64,000 nt of DNA. Origin: Nonlabens sp. MB-3u-79. Its GTDB lineage: Bacteria; Bacteroidota; Bacteroidia; Flavobacteriales; Flavobacteriaceae. Positions 44,572 through 52,507 of this stretch are shown piece by piece. The DNA lies in assembly GCF_002831625.1 (NCBI RefSeq), contig NZ_CP025116.1, forward strand, positions 1 to 64,000, in the 5' to 3' direction. The position numbers were made by a program, and so were the translations under genes. Below the pieces are notes generated by a model. It was not told where the DNA came from. It made no database searches and was given only the letters and a program-made list of their open reading frames with translations. The stretch's first letter is position 1. The number at the start of each line of letters is the position of its first letter.

Positions 44572-44598
44572 AAGGTGTACCTACCACACCTTTTTTTT
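44572..44598 (+). terminator. Terminator of the surface-protein pair
   Basis: AAGGTGT (44572-44578) pairs with ACACCTT (44586-44592), 7-base loop, then TTTTTT. It is short but well placed. Confidence 0.7.
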
Positions 44599-44795
44599 AA
44601 CCTACAAGAAAAATCTAATTCATCAAGTAGACTAATACTTTCAACGACCGCTAGCAAGTTTTGGTTTCCTATAAAGCTGTTGATGGGATATATCCAAAGC
44701 AAGGCTGTTTCAAAATTTATTCTCAGCTTCTCATCGATAAAGAATTCCAAAGCTTTTATTTTTCAAAAATATTCTTAGACTCTAAATAGCAGCAA

Positions 44796-45278
44796 TCAAT
44801 TAATGGAGCTAGTCAACTTCTTTACCAGCTTCAGTTTAGGCTCAATATAGCGTTTGCAAAAAGGCGCCTCTGGTCTGGTTTGATAATAATTCTGAATAGA
44901 CTCCCGCGATGGCTCAAAGGATTCCAATTCCAAAACTTTAGTGATGTATGTTTGTTTTCGCTTTCGCGAAAGCGAGCTAATAATTACTTCTATTCTATTT
45001 TTTAATTCTTCATCAATATAATAGATCGCACTTCGATAATCATTACGACGACTGTGCTGCTTTGTTGCAGCATGTGTCTGTAGATGGATATCGATTAATT
45101 TTTCCAAATCTACTTGGTCTGTAAAATGAATGATGACTGCTTCACTCTTGTTCTCATACGGAGCCGTGCTTGAAATATAACCTTGCTCTACGCTTTCCAC
45201 ACCATCAATTGCTTGAAAAACAGCTTCGGTACACCAATGACAACCACCGCCAAGACCTAGTTGAGTATTCGTTTTCAT
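44796..45278 (-). CDS. msrA: Peptide-methionine (S)-S-oxide reductase
   Basis: Repairs methionine S-sulfoxide. The start is set at ATG 45278 (MKTNTQLGLGGGCHWC, 160 residues) and not at the 10-codon-longer frame start. The catalytic motif is GGC13-HWC16 in place of the common GCFWG, so a second Cys sits where Gly usually is. The C-terminal motif PFCKRYIEPKL supplies another cysteine. A palindrome copy within it is read as SLSRKR (about 113-118). Confidence 0.9.
   Translation of the reverse strand: MKTNTQLGLGGGCHWCTEAVFQAIDGVESVEQGYISSTAPYENKSEAVIIHFTDQVDLEKLIDIHLQTHAATKQHSRRNDYRSAIYYIDEELKNRIEVIISSLSRKRKQTYITKVLELESFEPSRESIQNYYQTRPEAPFCKRYIEPKLKLVKKLTSSIN
44958..44975. repeat. GCTTTCGCGAAAGC palindrome, coding
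   Basis: Perfect 18-bp copy in msrA, read as SLSRKR. Confidence 0.92.
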
Positions 45279-45340
45279 ATGTGATAATATAGTAAAAATT
45301 ACGGGCAAATTCCGTATTTTCGCAGGACTTGAAATAGACC

Positions 45341-46417
45341 ATGATAGATAAATTAAATATTGTAAAAAACCGTTTTGACGAGATAAATGACTTGATCATA
45401 CAGCCAGATATTATTTCTGATCAAAAACGATATGTACAACTTACAAAAGAATATAAAGATCTTAAAAACCTCATGGACAAACGTGAGATTTATATAGAAC
45501 TGACTGCAAATTTAGAAGAAGCACAAGAAATCATATCAGACGGTAGCGATGCCGATATGGTAGAAATGGCACAGATGCAGCTAGAAGAAGCTAAAGAAGC
45601 TATTCCTGCTCTAGAAGAAGAAATACGCATGATGCTGGTTCCTAAAGATCCAGAGGATTCTAAAAATGCCGTTATGGAAATACGTGCAGGTGCTGGTGGT
45701 GATGAAGCGAGTATTTTTGCTGGTGATCTTTTTAGAATGTACGAAAAGTATTGCTCTAGTAAAGGCTGGAGTACCAGTATCGTAGATACCAGTCATGGAA
45801 CTAGTGGTGGTTATAAAGAAATCATCATGGAGGTAAATGGTGAGGACGTTTACGGTACCTTAAAGTTTGAAGCTGGAGTGCACCGGGTACAACGGGTCCC
45901 TCAGACAGAGACTCAAGGACGAGTGCATACAAGTGCTGCAACAGTTATGGTATTGCCAGAAGCGGAAGAATTTGACTTAGAACTCGACATGTCTGAAGTA
46001 CGTATCGAGCGCACTACATCAACTGGTCCTGGAGGACAGTCGGTAAACACGACTTACTCTGCTATTAAATTACACCACGAGCCTACCGGAATGATCGTGA
46101 GCTGTCAAGATCAGAAGTCTTCTCATAAAAACTTAGAGAAAGCCCTCAAAGTATTGCGTTCTCGTTTATATGATATCGAACTCGCAAAGAAAATGGCAGC
46201 CGACTCTGAAAAACGCAAGAGCATGGTAAGCACTGGTGACCGTAGTGCCAAAATTAGAACCTACAACTACTCTCAAGGACGTGTAACAGATCACCGCATC
46301 AATTTAACTTTGTACGATCTAGATAACATCATCAATGGTGATATTCAAAAAATTATCGACGAGCTGCGATTGGTAGATAATACGGAGAAGTTGCAAATGA
46401 ATGATGACGGAATATAA
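45341..46417 (+). CDS. prfA: Peptide chain release factor 1
   Basis: 358 residues, the normal length. It recognises UAA and UAG: the tripeptide anticodon is P187-Q-T189 (PxT type, RF1 and not the SPF of RF2) and the peptidyl-tRNA hydrolysis motif is G231-G-Q233 in [12 protein letters not shown]. The pyrF gene follows 32 bases later and may be co-transcribed. Confidence 0.97.
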   Translation: MIDKLNIVKNRFDEINDLIIQPDIISDQKRYVQLTKEYKDLKNLMDKREIYIELTANLEEAQEIISDGSDADMVEMAQMQLEEAKEAIPALEEEIRMMLVPKDPEDSKNAVMEIRAGAGGDEASIFAGDLFRMYEKYCSSKGWSTSIVDTSHGTSGGYKEIIMEVNGEDVYGTLKFEAGVHRVQRVPQTETQGRVHTSAATVMVLPEAEEFDLELDMSEVRIERTTSTGPGGQSVNTTYSAIKLHHEPTGMIVSCQDQKSSHKNLEKALKVLRSRLYDIELAKKMAADSEKRKSMVSTGDRSAKIRTYNYSQGRVTDHRINLTLYDLDNIINGDIQKIIDELRLVDNTEKLQMNDDGI

Positions 46418-46449
46418 CAGCGCATGCGATGCGCAGACAAGATAAACCG

Positions 46450-47259
46450 ATGACCGTACAAAAACTAACCACTCAAATACTTCAAAAAAAATCCTTCCTT
46501 TGTGTAGGCTTAGATGTGGATTTAGAAAAGATGCCAGCTCATTTATTGCAAGAAGAAGATCCTATTTTCGCTTTCGCGAAAGCGATTATAGACGCCACGC
46601 ATGACTTATGTGTAGCTTATAAACCCAACACGGCATTCTTTGAGGCTTATGGAGTAACAGGATGGATAGCTTTAGAAAAAACCATTAAATACCTCAACGA
46701 GAACTATCCAGATCACTTTACGATAGCCGATGCCAAACGCGGAGACATAGGAAATACTTCTACTCGATATGCCAAAGCCTTTTACGAAGATTTGAACTTT
46801 GACAGTGTCACGATTGCTCCTTATATGGGAAAGGATTCTGTAGAACCATTTCTTGCTTTTGAAAATAAATTTGCTATTCTTCTCGCACTCACATCCAACC
46901 AAGGAGCTTTTGATTTCCAGACCAAATTAATAGATGGAAAGCCCTTGTATCAAGAAGTGCTTAAAACCACTTCGCAATACAAAAACAGTGATCGATTGAT
47001 GTATGTGGTAGGCGCTACAAAAGCGGAGTATCTTAAAGAAATACGTGAAATTGTCCCTAATGCTTTTTTATTAGTTCCTGGCGTAGGCGCACAAGGTGGC
47101 AGCCTGGAAGAGGTAGTAAAGTATGGTAAAAACGATCAAATAGGATTATTAGTCAATTCTTCTCGTGGAATTATCTACGCTTCAAAAGAAAAAGATTTTG
47201 CTGATGCTGCACGAGCAAAGGCAATGGAATTACAACAGCAAATGGAATCCCTTTTGTAA
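46450..47259 (+). CDS. pyrF: Orotidine 5'-phosphate decarboxylase, type 2
   Basis: Makes UMP from OMP, the last step of pyrimidine synthesis. The catalytic K96 lies in [13 protein letters not shown] (92-104), typical of the longer type-2 enzymes (about 270 residues). ATG 46450 ([11 protein letters not shown]) is preferred over the frame start at 46429, which adds the charged MRRQDKP. A palindrome copy encodes AFAKA (41-45) in a conserved N-terminal helix, where homologues as I recall read EFNKAIID; the repeat has thus been accommodated by a working enzyme. Confidence 0.94.
   Translation: MTVQKLTTQILQKKSFLCVGLDVDLEKMPAHLLQEEDPIFAFAKAIIDATHDLCVAYKPNTAFFEAYGVTGWIALEKTIKYLNENYPDHFTIADAKRGDIGNTSTRYAKAFYEDLNFDSVTIAPYMGKDSVEPFLAFENKFAILLALTSNQGAFDFQTKLIDGKPLYQEVLKTTSQYKNSDRLMYVVGATKAEYLKEIREIVPNAFLLVPGVGAQGGSLEEVVKYGKNDQIGLLVNSSRGIIYASKEKDFADAARAKAMELQQQMESLL
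46568..46585. repeat. GCTTTCGCGAAAGC palindrome, coding
   Basis: Perfect 18-bp copy in pyrF, read as IFAFAKAI within a conserved helix. Confidence 0.92.
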
Positions 47260-47530
47260 AACACATGAGGATGATTCTAGCAGTTCCCACTCAAATTTAG
47301 AACAATTCATTTCTTTAAATTAGATCGCTCGATCCTAATTTTCAAGGATGACCATACCATTCTAATAAAAATTAAGGAATTTCTTGCATCGCAGCCATTG
47401 TAATTATCTAAACAAAGGCTGAGCACAGGTTGTAAGTTTACTGCAAGGCGGAAAACTAAAATTTAAATCGCATCAAGTTAGATTCAAAGCGATACTACAA
47501 TACAGTCGAATAAAAGATAGAAGGGATATT

Positions 47531-48331
47531 TTAATTTCTAAAAATCATGATCAATCGCTCTGAAGTTTGTTGATCGTAGTCCTCTAGTTGGTAATTTCCA
47601 TAAACATCTACTAAGTCTAATCCTGAAGCGGCAAAATAGCTTTGAAAATCTTCTAAAGTTAACGCGCTTACTCGTTCTGTAAAGTGGTAATCGTGGTCGT
47701 TATCCCTAAATTTTATATCCTTATATATAAAACCATTTTCAAAACGTCTGGTATTGTGAAAGGTGATGCCTGCTTCGGTTTTGGAATTTTGTGCTACCAA
47801 GTTTTTAATCACCTGAGGTACATTCATAAAATCAATCACTCCGTAGCCACCTGGTTTTAGATTTTCTTTAATAGCCATAACCGTCCTCAAATTATCGGCG
47901 GCATCATCAAAGTAACCAAAACTAGTAAAAAGATTAAAAACAGCATCAAAAATCTGATCATAAGCAAGCGTCATGTTGTGCACATGAAACTCGATACGAG
48001 AAGTATCTATAGGAGCTAAGCTGCTACTTTCTTCATGAGTCGAATCATTCAACACAGCTTTTCTCAATTCCGCTTTCGCGAAAGCGATACTACTATCACT
48101 TAAATCAACTCCAGTGACCCGATATCCTAGTTGATTGAGATACATACTATGACGACCACGGCCACAGGCAAGGTCCATAATATGAGCATTCTCATCCAAC
48201 TTTAATCGCTGGGTAAGGCGCTGCATAAACGCTCCAGCCTCGGTGTAATCTCGATCTCGGTAAAGGATGTGGTAATAAGGGGTATCGAACCAACTAGCGA
48301 ACCATTGATCTGATGTGTTTACATTGCTCAT
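47531..48331 (-). CDS. Class I SAM-dependent methyltransferase
   Basis: 266 residues. The SAM-binding motif I is IMDLACGRGRH (51-61) and GVDLS (74-78) carries the acidic ribose ligand; VIDFMNVP is motif post-II. The longest frame begins at 48364, but a TATTTTTG -7 box on this strand lies at 48338-48345, inside that extension, so ATG 48331 (MSNVNTSDQW) is chosen. The palindrome is read as AFAKAELRKA (83-92) in the helix after motif II. The substrate is unknown. Confidence 0.88.
   Translation of the reverse strand: MSNVNTSDQWFASWFDTPYYHILYRDRDYTEAGAFMQRLTQRLKLDENAHIMDLACGRGRHSMYLNQLGYRVTGVDLSDSSIAFAKAELRKAVLNDSTHEESSSLAPIDTSRIEFHVHNMTLAYDQIFDAVFNLFTSFGYFDDAADNLRTVMAIKENLKPGGYGVIDFMNVPQVIKNLVAQNSKTEAGITFHNTRRFENGFIYKDIKFRDNDHDYHFTERVSALTLEDFQSYFAASGLDLVDVYGNYQLEDYDQQTSERLIMIFRN
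48071..48086. repeat. GCTTTCGCGAAAGC palindrome, coding
   Basis: Perfect 16-bp copy in the methyltransferase gene, read as AFAKA. Confidence 0.92.
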
Positions 48332-48337
48332 AGACCG

Positions 48338-48345
48338 CAAAAATA
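48338..48345 (-). promoter_or_regulatory. -7 box of the methyltransferase gene
   Basis: TATTTTTG on the minus strand, six bases upstream of ATG 48331. Three bases separate it from the opposite-strand box. Confidence 0.6.
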
Positions 48346-48348
48346 CCT

Positions 48349-48356
48349 TAATTTTG
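48349..48356 (+). promoter_or_regulatory. -7 box of the THUMP methyltransferase gene
   Basis: TAATTTTG with a TTG at 48324-48326 (22-base spacing), 16 bases before the ATG. The two divergent promoters overlap, so polymerases would compete. Confidence 0.6.
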
Positions 48357-48372
48357 TGGATCAAATTCCACG

Positions 48373-49545
48373 ATGATGTCCCAAAATTTTAAGATGATTG
48401 CCAAAACGATCTTTGGCCTAGAAGAAGTACTTGAACAAGAACTCAAACAACTAGGCGCCATGAATATAAAGCGTGGTGTGCGCATGGTTGAATTTACTGG
48501 GGACCAAGGATTTATGTACAAAGCAAATATGATGTTGCGTACCGCAATCAGGATTTTAAAACCTATTTATAGTTTTAGCGCACGTAATGAAGTAGATCTT
48601 TACGATGGGATATATCAATACGACTGGTCAAAGCATCTTACACACCATGACACACTTGCTGTTCATGGTACCATTTCCTCGCAATACTTTAACCACAGCC
48701 AGTATGTGGCATTGAAAACTAAAGATGCCATTGTAGATCAAATACGTCGCAATACCGGCCAAAGACCAGATGTGGATACCAAGCATCCTGATTTGAGAAT
48801 ATCAGTACATATTAACGATCAAACCGTAGACGTATCATTAGACACAAGTGGCGAGCCTTTATATAAACGCGGTTATAGAAGTATGACCAACGAGGCTCCT
48901 ATTAATGAGGTACTTGCAGCTGGAATCATTTTATTGAGTAATTGGGACCAGCGTTCTTCATTTATCGACCCTATGTGTGGTAGTGGAACAATTGCTATTG
49001 AAGCAGCGATGATAGGGGCTAACATTGCTCCTAACATTAACCGTAACGAATTTGGTTTTGAAAAATGGCCAGATTATGACAACCAGTTGTTTGAAAATAT
49101 TCAAGAAAGCTGCTTGAAAAAGATACGGGAATTTGACGGAAAAATTATCGCCAGAGATGCAGATGGTTACACCGTAGAAAAAGCGGTCGAGAATGTGAAA
49201 AATGCCAATCTTACCGACTTTATAACGGTAGAAAAAGGCGATTTCTTTAGAGACCACCAAAGCGCTAGTGCGTTCTTAATGTTTAACCCACCTTATGATG
49301 AGCGTATTTCTGTGGATGTGGAAGAATTTTACAAAGAAATAGGTGACACCTTAAAACAACGTTATGCTGGTTCTACAGCATGGATGATTACTGGAAATCT
49401 GGAAGCATTGAAATATGTAGGCTTGCGCCCTTCTCGTAAGATCCAATTGTACAACGGTAAAATTGAGGCGAAATTAGTGAAGTACGAAATGTATAAAGGG
49501 ACCAAGAAGTTGCATAAGGTTCTTGCTCGTGAGGAGGAAGAATAG
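48373..49545 (+). CDS. THUMP-domain class I RNA methyltransferase (RlmL N-terminal-like)
   Basis: 390 residues. The THUMP RNA-binding domain covers about 45-160, and the methyltransferase domain holds DPMCGSGTIAIEAA (199-212) and the N-methylation motif NPPYDER (305-311). It resembles the N-terminal half of E. coli RlmKL, which methylates G2445 of 23S rRNA; this single-domain form is common in Bacteroidota. ATG at 48373 or 48376 are both possible. Confidence 0.92.
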   Translation: MMSQNFKMIAKTIFGLEEVLEQELKQLGAMNIKRGVRMVEFTGDQGFMYKANMMLRTAIRILKPIYSFSARNEVDLYDGIYQYDWSKHLTHHDTLAVHGTISSQYFNHSQYVALKTKDAIVDQIRRNTGQRPDVDTKHPDLRISVHINDQTVDVSLDTSGEPLYKRGYRSMTNEAPINEVLAAGIILLSNWDQRSSFIDPMCGSGTIAIEAAMIGANIAPNINRNEFGFEKWPDYDNQLFENIQESCLKKIREFDGKIIARDADGYTVEKAVENVKNANLTDFITVEKGDFFRDHQSASAFLMFNPPYDERISVDVEEFYKEIGDTLKQRYAGSTAWMITGNLEALKYVGLRPSRKIQLYNGKIEAKLVKYEMYKGTKKLHKVLAREEEE

Positions 49546-49603
49546 GTTTTAGGGATGAGGGATGTGGTAAACTATATTTACTAACCTTGCTTTAGAATAA
49601 ATA

Positions 49604-49669
49604 GATCCCTGATAAATTTGGAATTTGCTTTTGCTTATATTTCACATCTCGAGCCAAATTTTCTGGGAT
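49604..49669. repeat. REP-like hairpin repeat, copy 1
   Basis: 66-bp unit beginning GATCCCTGATAAATTTGG and ending CCAAATTTTCTGGGAT; the ends are imperfect inverted repeats. It is nearly identical to 49727-49798 apart from a 6-base difference in the middle. Confidence 0.88.
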
Positions 49670-49726
49670 GACTATCTAAGTAAGAACTCCAACTTCATTT
49701 TAATTAAATTTGCGTTATAAATGGCC

Positions 49727-49798
49727 GATCCCTGATAAATTTGGAATTTGCTTTTGCTTTTACTTTAACTTTACATCTCGAGCCAAATTTTCTGGGAT
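49727..49798. repeat. REP-like hairpin repeat, copy 2
   Basis: 72-bp second copy, ending 15 bases before the ZIP start codon. Both share the inner strings GAATTTGCTTTTGCTT and ACATCTCGAGCC. Inverted ends and tandem placement resemble REP or small MITE elements. Confidence 0.88.
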
Positions 49799-49813
49799 TA
49801 CCAAAGACTAAAA

Positions 49814-50482
49814 ATGAATTTACTATTACCATTTCTCGCCGTTTTATTGGGTTTTGCTGCGGCATTACTTTTAAAAGCACAATCAAAAAGCCGCATGAAA
49901 TTGCTACTGGCTTTTTCTGGGGCCTTTTTATTGAGTGCCGTAGCCAGTGAGTTTTTACCTGAGATTTACGAAAGTGGAGACCGTACTTATGCTGCTTACC
50001 TTATGGGTGGGGTTTTCTTGCAAATTATCCTAGAGTTTTTCTCTAAAGGAGCTGAGCATGGTCATTTACATATCAATAAAAAAATGCCTGTATTTCCCTA
50101 TTTGCTTTTTGGAAGTTTATGCTTGCATGCATTTCTAGAAGGAATGCCATTACAAGGGGAAACCAGTATGATTTATGGAATCTCCATTCATAAAATACCT
50201 ATTGCCTTTATTTTTACTTCGTTTTTATTATCCAGTCATTACAGTAAGTGGAAAACAGTCCTGATTATATTATTTTTTGCAGCGATGTCACCTTTGGGAA
50301 GTCTTGCTGCTGGAAATCTAGAAATCCTTCAAGATTTTATGCTACCCATCAAAGCTTTAGTAGCTGGAATTGTTCTTCATGTCTCTACTACGCTGATTCT
50401 AGAAGCTAGTGAAGCGCATAAGTTCAATCTGTCTAAGATTGTGGTCATGGTTATCGGTGGTGTTTTGGGGTTTTTATTGTAG
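49814..50482 (+). CDS. ZIP-family metal transporter
   Basis: 222 residues with about eight membrane helices. The metal-binding helices 4 and 5 are HAFLEGMPL (about 100-108) and HKIPIAFIFTSF (about 119-130), matching the ZIP consensus HxxxEG and HxxP. A His-rich loop (EHGHLHINKK, about 77-86) lies just before. It probably takes up zinc, iron or a related divalent cation. Two hairpin repeats occupy its upstream region. Confidence 0.92.
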   Translation: MNLLLPFLAVLLGFAAALLLKAQSKSRMKLLLAFSGAFLLSAVASEFLPEIYESGDRTYAAYLMGGVFLQIILEFFSKGAEHGHLHINKKMPVFPYLLFGSLCLHAFLEGMPLQGETSMIYGISIHKIPIAFIFTSFLLSSHYSKWKTVLIILFFAAMSPLGSLAAGNLEILQDFMLPIKALVAGIVLHVSTTLILEASEAHKFNLSKIVVMVIGGVLGFLL

Positions 50483-50509
50483 TTGTTGAGAGTTTTAAAA
50501 TTGAAGTCC

Positions 50510-51481
50510 CTATTTAATATATAATTCAATTATTTTGGCAGCTTGGGTTTCTAGCAATACTTGCCTTGCATTTGCTGGAACAAGAACTGTTTCTCCAAAA
50601 CTCACTTTTTCTTTAGAATCATTTACTGAAATTTCAAAAGATCCTTCCACACACATATAAATAACAAAAGAGTCATTCTGAGAATAATCAATGGAAGTTT
50701 CTTGATCTATTTGTATAACTGTAGAAGTAAAATAGGGACAACTGGCTAGAACACGAGCATTCTTATATGAGTTGTGACCTGCTGTACTATTTGATTGAGG
50801 TATATTCCTTTTTACAGCCTTTAAAGATTTTTCTAGATGTAATTCTCTTTCATTACCATTGACGTCTTTACGATCCCAATCGTAAATCCTATAGGTAATA
50901 TCTGACGTTTGTTGGATCTCTGCCGCAAGAACACCTGCGCCTATGGCATGTACTTTACCTGCTGGAATAAAAAACGATTCGCCCTTATTTACTTTTTGTT
51001 TGTTTAAAATTTGATCTACATTATCTTTTGTGAGTGTTTTCAATGCATTAGTAGTCACATTTTCATTCTTAAAGCCATTGATTATCGTTGCATCTGCTTC
51101 TCGATCCATGATGTACCACATTTCTGTTTTACCATAAGCATTATGCTCTGCTTTAGCCATTTCATCATCTGGATGTACTTGTACAGAGAGATCTGTTTTT
51201 GCATCTAGATATTTGATCAATAGTGGAAAATCGTTTCCAAACTGACTGTAATTCTTATTTCCTACAAATTCATATCTATGATCTCTAATGAGGTCTGTTA
51301 TACTACAACCTTTATAGACTCCATTATTTACTACAGATATATGACCTTCAACTCCTGATATCTCCCAACTTTCTCCTATCACATCACTTGTTGTTTTTTT
51401 ATTCAAGAGACTTTTTAATTTTGATCCTCCCCAGATTTTTTCTTGAAGGATAGGCTCAAATTTTATAGGGTAAGCTGTCAT
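50510..51481 (-). CDS. manA: Mannose-6-phosphate isomerase, class I
   Basis: 323 residues. It interconverts fructose-6-phosphate and mannose-6-phosphate, supplying GDP-mannose for glycans. Zinc-site blocks are LSVQVHPDDEMAKAEHNAYGKTEMWY and AGKVHAIGAG, followed by DRKDVNGNERELHLEKSL. The longest frame would overlap the next gene by 35 bases; ATG 51481 (MTAYPIKFEPIL) removes the overlap and matches the family start. It lies 28 bases after the GT2 gene on the same strand. Confidence 0.93.
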   Translation of the reverse strand: MTAYPIKFEPILQEKIWGGSKLKSLLNKKTTSDVIGESWEISGVEGHISVVNNGVYKGCSITDLIRDHRYEFVGNKNYSQFGNDFPLLIKYLDAKTDLSVQVHPDDEMAKAEHNAYGKTEMWYIMDREADATIINGFKNENVTTNALKTLTKDNVDQILNKQKVNKGESFFIPAGKVHAIGAGVLAAEIQQTSDITYRIYDWDRKDVNGNERELHLEKSLKAVKRNIPQSNSTAGHNSYKNARVLASCPYFTSTVIQIDQETSIDYSQNDSFVIYMCVEGSFEISVNDSKEKVSFGETVLVPANARQVLLETQAAKIIELYIK

Positions 51482-51509
51482 AGTCGTATTGTTTAGGATA
51501 AATAAAGTT

Positions 51510-52325
51510 TTAAGCTGCGATAGATAATTCAGTCGAAGACTCACTCATAGCAAAAGGAAATGACGAGGTATGGTTTGTTGAAGGGACACTATTTAACAAG
51601 TTATAATTGACCCATATTTGGGTCAACTTTGCAGGTATAATTAAAGCATCTTTTGTTCTTAATTTTGAATCGTTCACATGAACCCATCTCATTAGTGGTT
51701 GCTCTGTAATTCTTTTCATAACATTCTTTTCTCCTAAATATTTTTTGAGTCTTAAGAAAATCTCTACATCAAACAACCACCTGCTTAAAAATTCCTCATA
51801 ATAAACTACGGGTACAATATCTTTGGTAAATACTTTTGCTCCACATTGAGTATCTCTTATATTCATTCCGAGAACAAGCAGGATGAATTGTTTGATAAAC
51901 TTCGAGAGAATATTTCTCATAAAGTCTCGTTCGATTTTACTGCTTCCACCAGAATTTCTTGAACCAAATACCATGATCTGATTATCTCTCATTAACGTTT
52001 TTACTAAGTCTTTAAAATCTCTAAAGTCTGTAGAAAGATCGGCATCCATAAATCCAATGTTTGATATATGGGGTTGACTATATAAAAAACGAGCTCCTGC
52101 CCTAACAGCGGTCGCTTTTCCTGAGTTCTTTTTTACGTCGATTACACTAATTGCATTTGGAGCTAGATTCTTCATATTATGTAGAACCTCTAAGGTATTG
52201 TCTTTACTTCCATCATTTACAAAACACAAATGGTAATCTTCATTTTCTTGAATAAAAGACACAAAAGCTTCTTGGTTTAAGCGTTTCTCTTCGTTGTAGC
52301 AAGGGATAATAATTCCTGTTTTCAT
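51510..52325 (-). CDS. Family 2 glycosyltransferase (ALG5/DPM1-like)
   Basis: 271 residues of a GT-A fold: IIPCYNEEKRL (6-16), VNDGSKDNT with the first acidic motif, GFMDADLSTD with the metal-binding DAD, and the acceptor-side segment GMNIRDTQCGAKVFTKD, which is typical of polyprenyl-phosphate glucosyl- or mannosyltransferases. There is no multi-helix C-terminal membrane domain. It would load a sugar onto a lipid carrier at the inner membrane, and together with manA upstream it suggests mannose-type donors (inference). Confidence 0.9.
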   Translation of the reverse strand: MKTGIIIPCYNEEKRLNQEAFVSFIQENEDYHLCFVNDGSKDNTLEVLHNMKNLAPNAISVIDVKKNSGKATAVRAGARFLYSQPHISNIGFMDADLSTDFRDFKDLVKTLMRDNQIMVFGSRNSGGSSKIERDFMRNILSKFIKQFILLVLGMNIRDTQCGAKVFTKDIVPVVYYEEFLSRWLFDVEIFLRLKKYLGEKNVMKRITEQPLMRWVHVNDSKLRTKDALIIPAKLTQIWVNYNLLNSVPSTNHTSSFPFAMSESSTELSIAA

Positions 52326-52360
52326 AATTTTATTTTTAAATATTATTACTAATTACGATA

Positions 52361-52368
52361 CAAACATA
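52361..52368 (-). promoter_or_regulatory. -7 box of the GT2-manA operon
   Basis: TATGTTTG on the minus strand, 35 bases upstream of the GT2 start. Confidence 0.5.
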
Positions 52369-52507
52369 TCTCGGTATAGAGACTGAAATCGACATTTTCG
52401 ATAGACACCCAATTACTTTAGACAGAAACCACTCATCGATAGACCAGCCATTTATCGAAATAATTATCTTTACATGGCTTAAAGAAACACTACTTTTCAA
52501 GTTCTTA

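Noticed and set aside
44562-44778. Opposing small ORFs (62 and 67 codons) after the surface-protein pair
   Set aside because: They overlap each other on opposite strands, the minus-strand one runs through the terminator hairpin, and neither has a promoter or a recognisable domain.
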